From assembly GCF_014898055.3 (NCBI RefSeq), contig NW_023604295.1:94193591-94257590 (forward strand): 64,000 bases of DNA, written 5' to 3'. A model generated the notes under the pieces. It saw nothing but the letters and a program-made list of their open reading frames with translations, was not told the origin of the DNA and did not search any database. This DNA is from Talpa occidentalis. Taxonomy: Eukaryota > Chordata > Mammalia > Eulipotyphla > Talpidae. Of the stretch, positions 11,350-24,171 are shown one piece after another (position 1 is the stretch's first letter; each line of letters starts with the position of its first letter). The position numbers and the translations under genes were made by a program.

Positions 11350-14072
11350 CTCAAGATGGTGTCAGAGGAGGTCACCTGCTTTGTTTCTCAGAGATTAATG
11401 TAAAGTACTCCAGGCAGGCACTGAATTCAGAGAATCCTGTGACTTGGGGCAAAACTAAAGCATACTGAGAACCTCAGAGGCCAAACATTCAACAAGAGAA
11501 ATGCTAAGGAAATTCAACTAAACAACAAAATGAAATGGAGGTATAGAGAAAGGAGCCTGGAAAAAAAGTAATCAGGGAGGAAACCTTGACTCAAACCCCT
11601 GCTCCTGTGATAGGGCAACCCCAGAGATGGGAGAGCTGCTTAATGTGGACCAAACTGTGGGGACATATGTGCAGCAGAGTTGGGGTGAGCCAGGTGGGCA
11701 GGTTCCCCAGTGAAGAATAAGTGCAGAAAGGTGAAACTCCCTCTTGCCACATCCCTCTGGACTTTGGCTGATATAATGAAATTGTGCTTGAAAATGCCTA
11801 AAATGATCATTGTAAAGTTGTACTAAATCCTTGTAGGCAGACTGCAGAGACACAGGTCAGAAATCCAGAGAAGAGGGACATCAGTGTACCATATCAAGTT
11901 CATTAACAGACACCTCCCCCCAGAAGAGGCAGAAACAAAGTAGTTCTCCCAGACATACAACACTATCTCTGTACACTTAAAACAGGAGATGAAAATATGA
12001 AAAGATGGATATATATAACAAAAGCAACTTCAGTCCTCAGGGGAAGACTTCATCACAGGGAGAGAGAGAACAAATCTGTAGAAACCAATCATGAACATGT
12101 AAGATCTTTTCTTTCTATCGGATGAAGAGTTCAAAATTGTCATCATAAAATAAATTCCAAGTAATAGGAGAAAACAGAGAAAAACTGACCTAAGATTTGC
12201 AAGAAAACTCAGGAAAACAAATTAATGTTTTCAGAAATAAAACTGATGAATGGAAGATTGAAATTGGAAATGCAGGATATAAAAGGATCAAAAGAGGCAA
12301 TAAAAAATTCTGGAGAAATTTATGAACAGTATAACCAAATGTAAAACTGAATCAGTGACTTCAAAGTCCATAATGCACCAAAGAAGCAAGGTGGAAGAAT
12401 AAGAGAAATATGAAGCAAAAAGAATGAACAAACCCTTTGAGGATTATCTGACCCCATGAGAAAGGCAATATAAGGATATTGGGTATTCAAGAAGGGGATA
12501 AAAGAAAGAAGGGAGCAGAGAATTTATTTAAAGAAATAATAAAAAAAAAATTCCCAAACCTGGGGAATTAACTAAATATTTAAGTTCATGGAGTGAAAAT
12601 AACACCTGCTTTCCTATATCAAATGAGACCTATGTCAAGACATATTGTTGTGAAATTTCCCAGAGTTCAAGAAAAAGAAAGAATATGGAAGGTGGCTAGG
12701 GGAAGGAAAAGATAACCTAAAAAGGAACCAAGATCAGGCTTACATCACACTTCTCTTAAGAAACACTATGGACAAAGAGAAAATGGAATTACATGATCAA
12801 ACTACCAGCCAAGAATACTATATCCTGAAAGTCTCTCCTTTGGATATGAGGAAAAAATTAAGGCCTTCTCAGGGAAAGGAACTGAAGGTGTGTGTAAACA
12901 TTAGGTATTCCCTCCAGGAAATTCTGAAAGGAGCTCTCATATCTAAATCAAGATGAACATCCACAAAGAACTGTATAAGGAAATAGATAGAACCACTAAA
13001 TTAAAGATAACATAGCAGTAGCAGACCTTATTATATCAGTAATCACAAAAATGTAAGTGGACTGAACTGACCAATCAAAAGGCACAAAATGATTGGTTGG
13101 ATAAGAAAAGAGAATCCAACTTTCTGCTATCTCCAGGAAACTTATCTGAGCTCAAAATATGACCATAAGCTCAGAAATGGGGTGGGAAAACAATCCTACA
13201 AGCAAACTAAGGTAGGCAACCATACTTGTGTAAAAAAAAAAGATTTTCAGCTAAAAAGGCAAGAAAAAACAGAAATGAATACTATATAATGATAAAGGGA
13301 ACAATACATCATGAAGATATAATGCTTATCAATATTTATTAATCAAATGAAGAAGCAAAGATTACATAAAGCAATTACAATCAAGTCTGAAACAGTCATT
13401 AAAACTAACACATTAGTGACCATGGGCTAAAACATGTCATTTCCAATAGACATATCAATGAAGCAGAAATTAAAGATGGACACAATAGCATTAAGCAAAG
13501 AATTAGACCACATGGGCTAAATAGGTCACTGCACCCAAAAAAAGCTGAATACATATTCTCAAGTGTGCAAAGAACATTCTCCAGGATCAACCACATACAG
13601 GGTCACAAAACAAGTATCAATATATTCATGTAGACTGATATCATACCAAGCATCTTCTTTGACCACAATGGTATCAAAATAGAAATCAAACAGAAAAAGA
13701 AAACAGGAAAAACCTTTTAGCATGTGGAGACTGAACAACATATCACTGAATGACTGTTGAGGAAATCAAGAAAATGTTAAATGAGGAAATCAAGAAATTG
13801 TTAAAAAATACCTGGGGACAATTAAAAATAAGGACACAACCTACCAGAACTTATGTGACACAGGAAAAGCAGTACTTTTAAAAATAAGGAAAGTATATAA
13901 CAGGAAAGTATGTAACAACATAAGCCCACATCAAGAAACAAGAAAGAACAAATAAATAATCTTACTCCTGACCTTAAGAAACTAGGTATAGAAGAACAAA
14001 CAAAACCAAAGCCCATAGAAGAAATAATAAAAATTAGAATAGAAATAAATGAAATAGAAATAAAAAAAGACA

Positions 14073-14342
14073 GGGCCTCCTTGGTGGTGCAAGGGGTTAA
14101 GCACCACACTATGAAGCAGTCTGCAGCCTCTGCAACATGAGTTCTATCCTCCGCCAGCCAGGGAGCAACACACATGGTGCAGCAGACCTCTCCTGCCTTG
14201 CCCACTGCTCCCCTCAGCAGTGTATTTCATTCAGTCTGACTGTTCTGTTCCCCACTCTGTTTCTGGTGAATCTTCTCACCCCCTGCATCTCTGGCCTGTA
14301 TTCCAGCTCTTGTATGCATAAATAAATAAATCTTAAAAAAAA
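14073..14342 (+). mobile_element. tRNA-derived SINE copy 3 (subfamily A)
   Basis: Head GGGCCTCCTTGGTGGTGCA, AGGGGTTAAGCACC, the core CAGACCTCTCCTG...CTCAGCAGTGTATTTC, and the tail GCATAAATAAATAAATC. The target duplications are near GAAATAAAAAAAGACA (14057-14072) and GAAATAAAAAAGACAG (14343-14358). It is inserted in the + strand L1. Confidence 0.88.
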
Positions 14343-17286
14343 GAAATAAAAAAGACAGTCCAAAAGATTAATGAAACCAAAAGCTGGTTCTTACAAACAA
14401 AATAGACAAACCTCTAGCTAGCCTCACAAAGGGAAAAAAAAAAATCAAGTAAATAGAATCAGGAAAAAAAAACAGAACAAAAGTTACAACAGACAAAGAA
14501 ATTCAGAGCATCATAGACATTGCTATAAACATCTGTATGCTAGTAAGTTCAATAACCTAGAAGAGGTGGACAAATTCTTTGAAATATACAACCATATGTG
14601 ACTGAATCAGGAAGAAATAGAAAACCTGAACAGATCAATTACAAACCACGAAATTGAACAGTAATCAATAGTCTCCCATAAAACAAAAGTTCAAGCCCAG
14701 ATGGTTTCATTAGTGAGTTCTTCCAAACCTTCAAAGATTAATTAATACCTATCCATCACAACCTCTTCCAAAAAACAATGCAGAAGAGGAAATGTTTCCA
14801 AATATATTCTGAGGCCAATATCACTTTGATACTAAAACCAAACTAGGAAGTCACATGCACAAAAAAAGCCTACAGACTAATTTCCATGATGAAAATAGAT
14901 CAAAAATTATCAAGAAAATCTTAGCAAACAGAATTCAATAATGCATTAAAAGGATCATATACTATGACCAAGTGGATTTATTTGAGGGACACAAGGATGG
15001 TTCAACATCCAAAAATAAATCAATGAAATTCACCACATAAATAAAAAGAAAGTTAAAACTCATATGATCATATAAATAGATGCCAGAAAGCATTTGGCAT
15101 GTTTCAATATCTGTTTATGATTAAAAAAAAAAAACTGGTGATAGATAGGACATACTTCAATATAATTAAGGCCATAGATAACAAACTCACAGCTAATGTT
15201 ATTCTCAGTGGTACATAGAAGAGAATCATTTCCATTAAGAATTGGTGTAAGACAAGATGTCCAGTCTTACCTCTACTATTCAACATTATAGTGGAAGTTT
15301 TTGCTAAAGCAATTAGGCATGAAACGGATATAAAATAATTCCAAATCTGTAAAAAAGTGTTACGGCTATAACTATTTGCAGACAACATAATAATATACAC
15401 AGAAAATTCTGAAGAATCCACTAAAAAACTAATTGAAACAACGAAGTTCATCAAGTAGTTGGTTACAAAATACACAAAAATCATTTGCCTTTTTTGTTGT
15501 TGTTTTTTATCCTTTTTTTTAAGATTTATTGATTTAATATTTTATTTTATATAATTCTTACATCATTTTTCATTTTTGCACAATGTATGCATTTTCATTT
15601 CAGTTATATTCCCCATACAATTGCACCCCCCTATTTTGACCTCCTCTCCCTGAACGCCTCCCCCCACCCCGTAGTGTGTCTCTGGTTTATAGCTGCTTGT
15701 TGATTTTGATTTTTACTTTATTATAATTAGTCTATTTGCTGGTCCCTTATTTAGGTTCTCTAAATTCCTGCTATGAGTGAGACCATCCAGTATTTTTCTT
15801 TTTCTTGCTGGCTTATTATGCTAAGCATGATCCCTTCCAGCTCCATCCATGTTGCTGCAAACTGCATGAGCTTATCTTTTTCGATTGCTGAATAATATTC
15901 CATTGTTTATATGTACCACATCTTCTTGATCCAGTCATCTGTTTTTGGGCATTTGGGTTGTTTTCATAGCTTAACTATTGTAAATGTGCTGCTATAAACA
16001 TAGGGGTGCAGGTGCCCATTGGAATTAATGTTTCTGTGTCATTTGGGTAAATACCCAGGAGTGGAATTGCTGGATCATATGGAAGCTCTATCTTTAGTAG
16101 GTTGAGGAATCTCCATACAGCTCTCCATAGTGGTTGGACCAGTTTGCACTCCCACCAGCAGGGCAGGAGAGTACCTTTTTCTCCACATTCTCACCAACAT
16201 TTATTGTTGCTAGTTTTTTTAATATGTGCCATTCTCGCTGGTGTAAGATGGCATCTCATTGTAGTTTTAATTTGCATTTCCCTGATTGCAAGTGATGTTG
16301 AACATTTTTCATATGCCTGTTGCCTATTTGCATTTCCACTTTGGAGAAGTTTCTTTTTAGCTATTCTGCCCATTTTTTGACTGGATTATTTCCTTTGTTT
16401 TTGTTGAGTCTCATCAGCTCTTTGTATATTTTTGTGATCAGTTGTTTATCATTAGTGTTGTGTACAAAAATTTTCTCCCAGTCGGTGGGGTGTCTCTTTT
16501 TTTTGGTTGTTGTCTCTTTTTCTGTGCAGAAGCTCTTTAATTTGATGTAGTCCCAGCTGTTTATCTTTGCCTGCTTTGGGTGATGTGTCTGTAAAGATGT
16601 CTTTGAGGTGCATATCATATAGTGTTTCTCCTATATTTCCTTCTATTTATTTTATGGTTTCAGGTCTTATATCTAGTTTTTAATCCATTTTGATTTGGTG
16701 TTTATGCATGGTGTGAGGAAGTAGTCAAGCTTCATTCTTTTGCATGTAGTGACCCAGTTTTCTCAGCACCATATATTGAACAAACTTTCTTTGCTCCAGT
16801 GCATATTCTTTGCTCCTTTGTCAAAGATTAGTTGACCGTAAATCTGTGGGTTTATTTCTGGGTTTTCTATTTGGTTCCATTGGTCCGTGTGTCTGTTCTT
16901 GTTCCAGTACCATGCAGTTTTGATTATTATGGCTTTGTAGTATAGTCTGAAATCTCAGAGTGTGATGCCTCCATTCCCTTCTTTTTTTTTTTTTTTTTTC
17001 AGGAGGGCTTTGGCTATTCAGGATTTTTGATGGCTCCATATGAATTTCATAATATTTGTTATATTTCTTTGAAGAATGTCATTGAAATTTTTATTGGTAT
17101 AGTATTGAATCTATATATTGCTTTTGGTAGGATGGCCATTTTGATAATGTGAATTCTTCCAATCCATGAGTAGGGGATGTCTTTCCATTTCTTTGTGTCT
17201 TCTATTTCTTTTAACAGTATTTTATAGTTTTCTTTGTATAGGTTCTTTATCTCTTTTGTTAGGTTTATTTCCAAGTATTTGATTTT

Positions 17287-17535
17287 TTTTAAAGATTTAT
17301 TTATTTATTTATACAAGCACTGAGTACTGTCAGAAGCGTGGGAAGGTGAGAGAATCCATCAGAGCCAGAGTGGGTAGCAGAACAGGCAGACAGACGGAGG
17401 ACACTGCTGAGGGTAGCAGTGGGCGCCACAGGAGAGGTCTGCGCACCCTGTGGGACCCTCGCCGGTGCCCAGGGATCGAACTGGGGCTGCAGAGGCTGCA
17501 GGCATCTTCACAGCCCACAGTGCTCAACCGCTGTG
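17287..17535 (-). mobile_element. tRNA-derived SINE copy 4 (subfamily B), nested in L1
   Basis: The complement tail ATTTATTTATTTATACAAGCAC, the B-subfamily signature AGTACTGTCAGAAGCGTGGG, and the B-box complement GGGATCGAAC. The first bases of the head are missing: it ends at CTCAACCGCTGTG. Short duplications TTTGATTTT and TTGATTTT flank it, and the L1 ORF2 sequence continues on both sides. Confidence 0.88.
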
Positions 17536-19465
17536 TTGATTTTGTATCCTGCCACTTACTAAACTGATTGATTAGTTGAATTAGTTTCTCTGTGGATTTT
17601 TTGGGGTTCTCTATGTATATTACCATATTATCTGTGAATAGTGATAGCTTGACTTCTTCCTTGTCTATTTGGATTCCTTGTATGTCTTTCTCTTGTCTTA
17701 TTGCTCCGGCTAGGTCTTCCAGTATTATATTGAAAAGCAGTGGTGAGAGTGGACATCCTTGTCTTCTTCCAGATCTTAATGGAAATGCTTTCAGCTTTTC
17801 ACCATTGAGAATGATGTTGGCTATGGGCTTGTCATATATGGGCTTGTCGTCTTTATGATGTTGAGGTATGTTCCTTGTATCCCAAGAATTTCAAGAGCCT
17901 TTACCATAAATGGGTGTTGCACTTTGTCGAAAGCTTTCTCAGCATCTATTGATATTATCATATGGTTTTCATATTTCTTTTTGTTGATGTGTTGGATTAC
18001 GTTGATTGATTTTTGGATGTTGAACCATCCTTGTGTCCCCAGAATACAGGTTGTGGCGAATTATCTTATGAATACATCGTTGGATTCTGATAGCTAAAAT
18101 TTAATTGAGGATTTTTGCATCCGTGTTCATTAGAGAAACTGGCCTGCAGTTTTCTTTTTTTGTGTTGTCCTTTTTTGGTTTTGGTATTAGTGTAATGGTG
18201 GCTTTATAGAATGTGTTTAGTGTTAGCCCTTCCTTCTCAATTTTTTGCAAGAGTTTGTGAAGTATAGGCACTAATTCGCTTCTGAATGTTTGGTAGAATT
18301 CATTGTTAAATCCATCTGGACCTGGGCTTTTGTTTTTGGGAAGGGTTTTGATTACCATTTTCATTTCATTTATTTCTGCTTTGATTTTTATTATTTCTTT
18401 TCTTCTACTAGTTTTGGGGTTTTGTTGTTGTGCTTTTTCTAGTTCTTTGAGCTTTGAGATTAGGTTGTTTCTTTGAGTTCTTTCTTGTTTCTTGATGTGA
18501 GTCTGTATTGCTATATATTTTCCTCTTATTACTACTTTTGCTGCATCCCATACATTTAGGAAATTGGTGTCCTCCTTGTCATTCAACTCAAAGTATTTTT
18601 TAATTTCTTCTTTGATCTCCTCATTAGTCCAGTGGTCTTCCAGTAGTGTGGGTTTCAATCTCCATGAGGTAGGAGAGTTCCTTGCCTTCTTTTTATGGTT
18701 TATTTCTAGTTTGATGCCTTCATCAAAGAAGATTGTCGGTATGGTTTCAATCTTGGTGTATCTGTTGATGTTTGTCTTGTGTCCCAGTATGTGATCTATC
18801 CTGGGGAATGATCCATGTGCACTTGAGAAAAATGTGTACTCAGATTTTTTGGGTTTAGTGTTCTATAGAGGTCTGTTAAAACCCATGAGCTCTAGATCCT
18901 TATTTAGAGCTTTAGTGTCCTTACTTATTTTTTGTCTCGTCGATCTATCCATTGTTGATCTATCCATTGTTGTAGTGGTGTGTTGAAGTCTCCTACTGCA
19001 TATGTGTTTTCTCTGATGTCTGTTTTCAGAGATGATAAATAGTTGTCTGATATATTTTGGTGCCTCCTTCATTTGGTGAGTATATGTTAATGAGTGTTAT
19101 TTCTTCTTGAAGTATTGTCCCCTTGATCATAATATAGTGACTGTCTGGGTCTCTTTTTACCTTTTTGAGTTTGAAATCTGTTTTATCTGATATAATTGTA
19201 GCTGTTCCTGCCTTCTTTTTTTGGTCCATTTGCTTGTAGGATTGTTTTCCATTCTTTTCCTTTTTGTCTATTTTTATCTTTTGTAGTTAAGTGAGTTTCC
19301 TGGAGACAGCAAAAGGTTGGGTTTTGTTTCTTAATCCAGCCTGCAACTCTGTGTCTTTTTATTGAAGAGTTTAGCCCATTTACATTTAGAGTTAATATCG
19401 ATGTGTTAGCATCTGTATTTGCCATTTTATTTGACTTTTCTCTGGTTTTATTTATTTTTTTAGTG

Positions 19466-19497
19466 ATACATACACACACACACACATATATATATAT
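19466..19497. repeat. (AC)n(AT)n microsatellite inside L1 ORF1-ORF2 spacer
   Basis: Runs of ACACACACACACAC followed by ATATATATATAT. It falls in the spacer before the ORF2 start on the minus strand and feeds a spurious VCVCVCI run into an open frame there. Confidence 0.8.
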
Positions 19498-20845
19498 TTG
19501 TCTTGTTTTGTTCTTATTCATCCCTCTTTTGGTTCTGGCATTAGGACTCCTTCTAGTATTTTTTTGGAGTGGGGGTTTAGTCATAATGAAATTTCGGAGT
19601 TTGTGTTTATCTGCAAAGATCCTTATTCTTTCTTCATAGAGGAAGGAAAGCTTTGCAGGATAGAGTATTCTTGGTTGGCATTTGTTGTCATGGAGTCTGT
19701 TGACTATGTCCCTCCACTCTCTCCTTGCCCATAGTGTTTCTTTGGAGAAGTCTGATGTCAGCCTGATTGGTTTTGCTTTGTATGTTATCTTTTTCTTCCC
19801 TCTCGCCATCTTCACAGTTTTTTCCTTGTCTTGGGTTCTTGGGAGATTTACTATTATGTGTCTTGCTGTATTTTGTTCTTCTTGCTTCTTGTATGTCTAT
19901 TTTCAGCTCCTTCTTCATGTTTGGGAAGTTCTCCTCAATTATTTCCTTGAATATTTTCTCTGTTCCTATGTCTCTCTCCTCTCCTTCTGGGATTCCTATA
20001 ACTCTTATATTTCCTTTCCTCATGGAGTCAGATAGTTCCCAAAGTCTTTCTTCATTCTTTTTCATTCATACTTCTCTTTCCTTTTCTGTTTTGGTTCTTT
20101 TTATTTCTGTGTCTTTGAGAGTACTTATTTGTTCTTCCATTTCATCTATTCTGCTATCACTGCTTTTCCCAGAGTTCTTTCACTCTTCCATTAATCCTTT
20201 GATATGCATTTCTTTCATTTCCCTCTTTAGAGACTCAATTTCATTCTTCTGATTATTGATTATTTTTCCCTTATCATTGTTCTCCTTAATGACTTCTGTC
20301 AGTTTTTTAATCATGGCAATTTTAAATTTTCTGTCTGGAAGGCTCAGAAGTTCTTCCAAGTCACTGTTGTTGCAATCTGGTGGATGATTTTTATTTTGTG
20401 GTGTGTCTTCTCCCTGAGGACTTGCTTGATTACTTGTAGTTTTTCTTCTGCCTGCTGCTTGTTTTCTAATTTGTCCTATGCGTTGGGACACTGTGTCACT
20501 GGTACTGGCCAGCATCTTTTTGGTGTGCTCTTTCTGGGATTTCGGAAACTGGTGGTCCAATCGAGTCAAACACTGTTATGCCAGAATTCCCATAGGGAAG
20601 TGGTACTATGAATATATTAATGGTCACTGTCACAGAATATCTCCTCCTTTTGTATTTGTTTAATTCCAAAGGTGTTTCTTGAAGTCCTGCAGACTGCCCT
20701 GGAGGTGAGGTGGGTGGATTTCTTGCTGGCCTCCAAATTGCTGGATCCCTCTCTGGGTTCCAACTCCCTGCCAGGCGGGACCTGGCTTGTGGGGGCCTTC
20801 AGCTCACCTCTAGCTGTGGGGTCATCTTTCTCCCAGTTTCAAGCA

Positions 20846-21657
20846 TTTTTTTTTTAAATTTTATTTTTATATTCCCCATACAATTGCAACCCTCTTATTT
20901 TGACCCCCATCCCTCCTTTCCCTGCCCCCCTCCCATAGTGTGTCTCTGGTTCATAGTTGTTTGTTGATTTTGATTTTTTTCTTTCCTATAGTTATTCTTT
21001 TTCCTGGTCCCTTTTAGGTTTTCTAGATTCCTGCTAAGAGTGAGACCATCTGGTATTTTTCTTTTACTTTCTGGCTTATTTTGCTGAGCATGATCCCTTC
21101 CAGCTCCATCCATGTTGCTGCAAATTGCATGAGTTTATCTATTTTGAATGCTGAGTAATATTCCATTGTGTATATATACCACATCTTCTTGATCCAGTCA
21201 TCTATTTTTGGGCATTTGGGTTGTTTCCATAGCTTAGCTATTATAAATAGTGCTGCTATAAACATAGGGGTGCAGGTGCCCTTTGGAATTAATGTTTCTG
21301 TGTCCTTTGGGTAAATACCCAGGAGTGGAATTGCTGGATCATATGGAAGCTCTATCTTTAGTAGGTTGAGGAATCTCCACACTGCTTTCCATAGTGGTTG
21401 GACCAGTTTGCACTGGTCCCACCAGCAGTGCAGGAGAGTTCCTTTTTCTCCACAACCTCACCAACATTTGTTGTTGCTAATTTTTTTTAATATGTGCCAT
21501 TCTCACTGGTGTGAGATGGTATCTCATTGTAGTTTTGATTTGCATTTCCCTGATTGCAAGTGATGTTGAACATTTTTTCATATGCCTGTTGCCCATTTGC
21601 ATTTCCTCTTTGGAGAAGTTTCTTTCTAGCTCTTCTGCCTATTTTTTGACTGGATTA
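20846..21657 (-). mobile_element. Young 5'-truncated L1 inserted in the L1 5' UTR
   Basis: The T-run at 20846 is the complement of its poly(A) tail. The sequence then runs through the L1 3' UTR and an uninterrupted 119-codon ORF2 C-terminal frame (21023-21382 minus; [31 protein letters not shown]), and breaks off at 21657. Exact 8-nt duplications TTCAAGCA lie at 20838-20845 and 21658-21665. It is about 812 bp. The open frame and low divergence relative to the host L1 tail (15500-16400) suggest a more recent insertion. Confidence 0.88.
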
Positions 21658-22154
21658 TTCAAGCAGTTTTTGATGAGGCAAAGGTCCCTATTCTAAAATA
21701 GAGAGTAGGAAGCACACTTTCCTGTGCCTGTGGTCTGCCCTGGCTATGGCTTCAGCTCCCCCTCTGGGCTCTGAGTGCTGGCCAGAAGGGGCCTGCAAGC
21801 GGGGTGGGGGGGCTTCCCAGCTCACCACTGGCTCCGGGATCAGCCCGATCCCAGTTTCAAGCAGTTTTTGATGAGGCAAGGTCCCTATTCTAAAATGGCA
21901 AGTCGGAAGCGTGCTTTCCTGAGATTTCCTGCGCTGGTGGTCTGCCCTGGCTGTGGCTGCAGCTCCCCCTCTAGGCTCTGCCTGCTGGCCAGAATGGGCC
22001 TGGTGTGAGGGTGCTTCCCAGCTCATGTCTGGCTCAGGGAGTCAGCCTGATCCCAGTTTCAAGCAGTTTTGATGAGGCAAATGTCCCTTTTCTAAAATGG
22101 CGAGTTGGAAGCATGCTTTCCTGCGCTTTCCTGTGCTTTCCTGTGCCAGGGGTC
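21658..22154 (-). repeat. Tandem ~200-bp monomers of the L1 5' UTR
   Basis: The phrase CCCAGTTTCAAGCAG followed by TTTTGATGAGGCAAAGGTCCC recurs at 20832 (interrupted by the younger L1 and resuming at 21658), 21850 and 22052. After removing the insertion the spacing is about 198 and 202 bp. Each unit repeats TGGTCTGCCCTGGCT, CAGCTCCCCCTCT and TTCCCAGCTCA in the same order. The last unit is partial and ends at the L1 5' boundary. Confidence 0.85.
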
Positions 22155-23562
22155 TCAGTTGCCTTTCTTTATGCAAACAATAAACTAGAAGATGTAGGAA
22201 TCAAGAAAACAATTCCATTTACAACTGCATCAAAAAGAATTCAATGTCCAGGAGTAAACTTAACGAAAGAGATAAGGACTTACACAGTTGAAAACACAAT
22301 ATTAAAATAAATAGAAGGTCAATGAAATGCAAAGAGATGACCTGGTTATAGATTGGAAGAATTAAATTTGTCAAAATGGCCATCTATCCAAAGCAATATA
22401 AAAATTTAATGGAATCCCTATAAAAGTTTCAATGGCATTACAACAGACTATAAAACAAACATTACTGAAATTCACAAAAGCAATAATCCTGACAAAGAAT
22501 GAGGAAGATTGGTGGAATCACATTCCCAGATTTCAGTCTATACTACAAAGCTGTAATAATCAAAAACAGTATGATACTGGGGAAAAAGAAAACAGAGACA
22601 AAGACAAATCAAATAGAATTGAGAGGCTAGAAATAAACTCACGCTTATAGGCAGTTGATCTGTAACATGGAGCCATGAGTAATAATAGGAGAAAGGAAAG
22701 CCACTTCAATAAATAGCATTGATAAAACTGGAAAGCAACATGAAAAAAAAAATGAAAGTAGACAAATATTTTCACAACCACCCACAAAAATTAACTCAAA
22801 AATGAATAAAAGATTTAGATGTTAGATGTTAAACCATAACATACATAGAAGAAATATGGGCAAAACATTGTATGACATAGGTGTTTGTGGATTCATCTCC
22901 AACAGCAAGGGAATTTAAAGAGAATATAAATAGTTGGGACTACATCTAATTATCACCAAAAAAAAGACATGGTACTGAATGGAAGAAAATATTTTCATGC
23001 CGCACTCTAGCTAGGGACTGATACACAATATCTACAAAGAATTCATATAACTCAAAAAAAGAGGAAAACAAATAACTCAAGTAAAAAATAGGAAGGAGAA
23101 CTAAATAGATATTTCTCCAAGGAAGATATTGATGACCAATAGGTACATGAAAAAGAAATGCTTATCATTGTTTCTCATCAAGTAAATGCAAATCAAAACC
23201 ACCGTATAGTCTACCTCACACCTTTGAGAATGACCCATATCAAATAAACCAAAAACAGCAAGCATTGGTAAGGGTGTGGACAAGAAGGCAGTCTTCTAAT
23301 CATTGGCAAAATATAGATTTGTTCAGCCTCTAAGGAAAATAGTATGGAAGTTTCTTTAAATATTAAAGATCTACCATATGATCCCCTCCGTCATATCTAT
23401 CAGAAAAATATAAAAAAGCTAATTCGAAGGGATGTGTACACTCCTATGGTCATTACAGCGCTATTTACAATAGCCAAGTTAAGGCAACAACTAAGAGTTC
23501 AAAAGTATATGAGTGGTTAAAGAAGATGTGCTGTATATGCATTATGGGATTACTATGCACCT

Positions 23563-23834
23563 CTCTTTTAATATTTATTTATTTATGCATACAAAATATG
23601 GGGTACAGGCCAGAGGTGTGGGGGTGAGTGGATTCACCAGAGACAGAGCGGGGAAAAGAAAAGACCTATTGACCAAAATACACTGCTGAGGGTAGCAAAG
23701 GGCGAGACAGGAGAGGTCTGCTGCACCTGTGGGTCACCTCCCTGGTGGAGGGGGAGAGATTGGACTTGTGCTGCAGTGGCTGCAGATAGTGCCATAGCGC
23801 TGCTTCTTAACCCCTTGCACCACCAGGGAGGCCA
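23563..23834 (-). mobile_element. tRNA-derived SINE copy 5 (subfamily A)
   Basis: The complement tail ATTTATTTATTTATGCATAC, the family core, and the head complement CCACCAGGGAGGCC. Target duplications are GATTACTATGCACCT (23548-23562) and GATTACTACTCACCT (23835-23849). It is inserted in the 3' part of the + strand L1. Confidence 0.9.
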
Positions 23835-24171
23835 GATTACTACTCACCTTTTAAGAAAATAGGAAAACTTACCATTTTTGACAATATGAATGGAACTGCT
23901 GGTGATAAACCAAGTAAAATAAGTCAATAGGAGTAAGACAAACATCAGATGATTTCGTTGAAGTGTGGAATAAAAAGAAACAAAGGAACAGACAAAACCA
24001 AACCAAAATTAACCTTAGAAATGTGACTGAAAAATTGAGACTGGGTTTGGGAGTGCAGGGCAAAGTAGGATGGGGTCTGAAAGGTCTATGGTAGAGGACA
24101 GTTGGTAGTTTGGTGTTGCAACTGACATCTGAAGAAATATGAACCTATACCCTTCAAATTAAAAAAAAAAT

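Larger units (their letters stand above)
15496..22154 (-). mobile_element. Nearly full-length L1, minus strand, with two nested insertions
   Basis: It sits between imperfect 15-nt target duplications, TCATTTGCCTTTTTT (15481-15495) and TCAGTTGCCTTTCTT (22155-22169). Read right to left: a 5' UTR with ~200-bp tandem units (about 20600-22154); ORF1 (about 20569-19700, with GNIRVIGIPEGEERD); ORF2 starting near 19423 (MANTDANTSILTLNVNGLNS, an endonuclease start); reverse transcriptase (18658-18101, KSPGPDGFNNEFYQTF); the ORF2 C-terminal region; and a 3' UTR with T-rich tail complement at about 15500-15535. ORFs are disrupted by several frame breaks. Nested inside are a SINE (17287-17535) and a younger truncated L1 (20846-21657). 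Confidence 0.88.
11350..24170 (+). mobile_element. Near-complete old L1, plus strand, split by later insertions
   Basis: Parts in order: a 5'-UTR-like segment beginning TCAAGATGGTGTCAGAGGAG; an ORF1 region (about 12050-12950, with YYILKVSPLDMRKKLRPS at its end); an endonuclease stretch (13089 on, IGWIRKENPTFCYLQETYLS); a reverse transcriptase region (14600-15480); and, after a 6.7-kb interruption, the ORF2 C-terminus (22170-23560) and a 3' end with an A10 run at 24161-24170. Insertions are a SINE (14073-14342), a minus-strand L1 (15496-22154) and a SINE (23563-23834). Without them it is roughly 5.6 kb. No intact frame remains. Confidence 0.75.

Noticed and set aside
18101..18658. 185-codon minus-strand frame as a candidate gene
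   Set aside because: It is L1 reverse transcriptase sequence (KSPGPDGFNNEFYQTF), part of a disrupted transposon.
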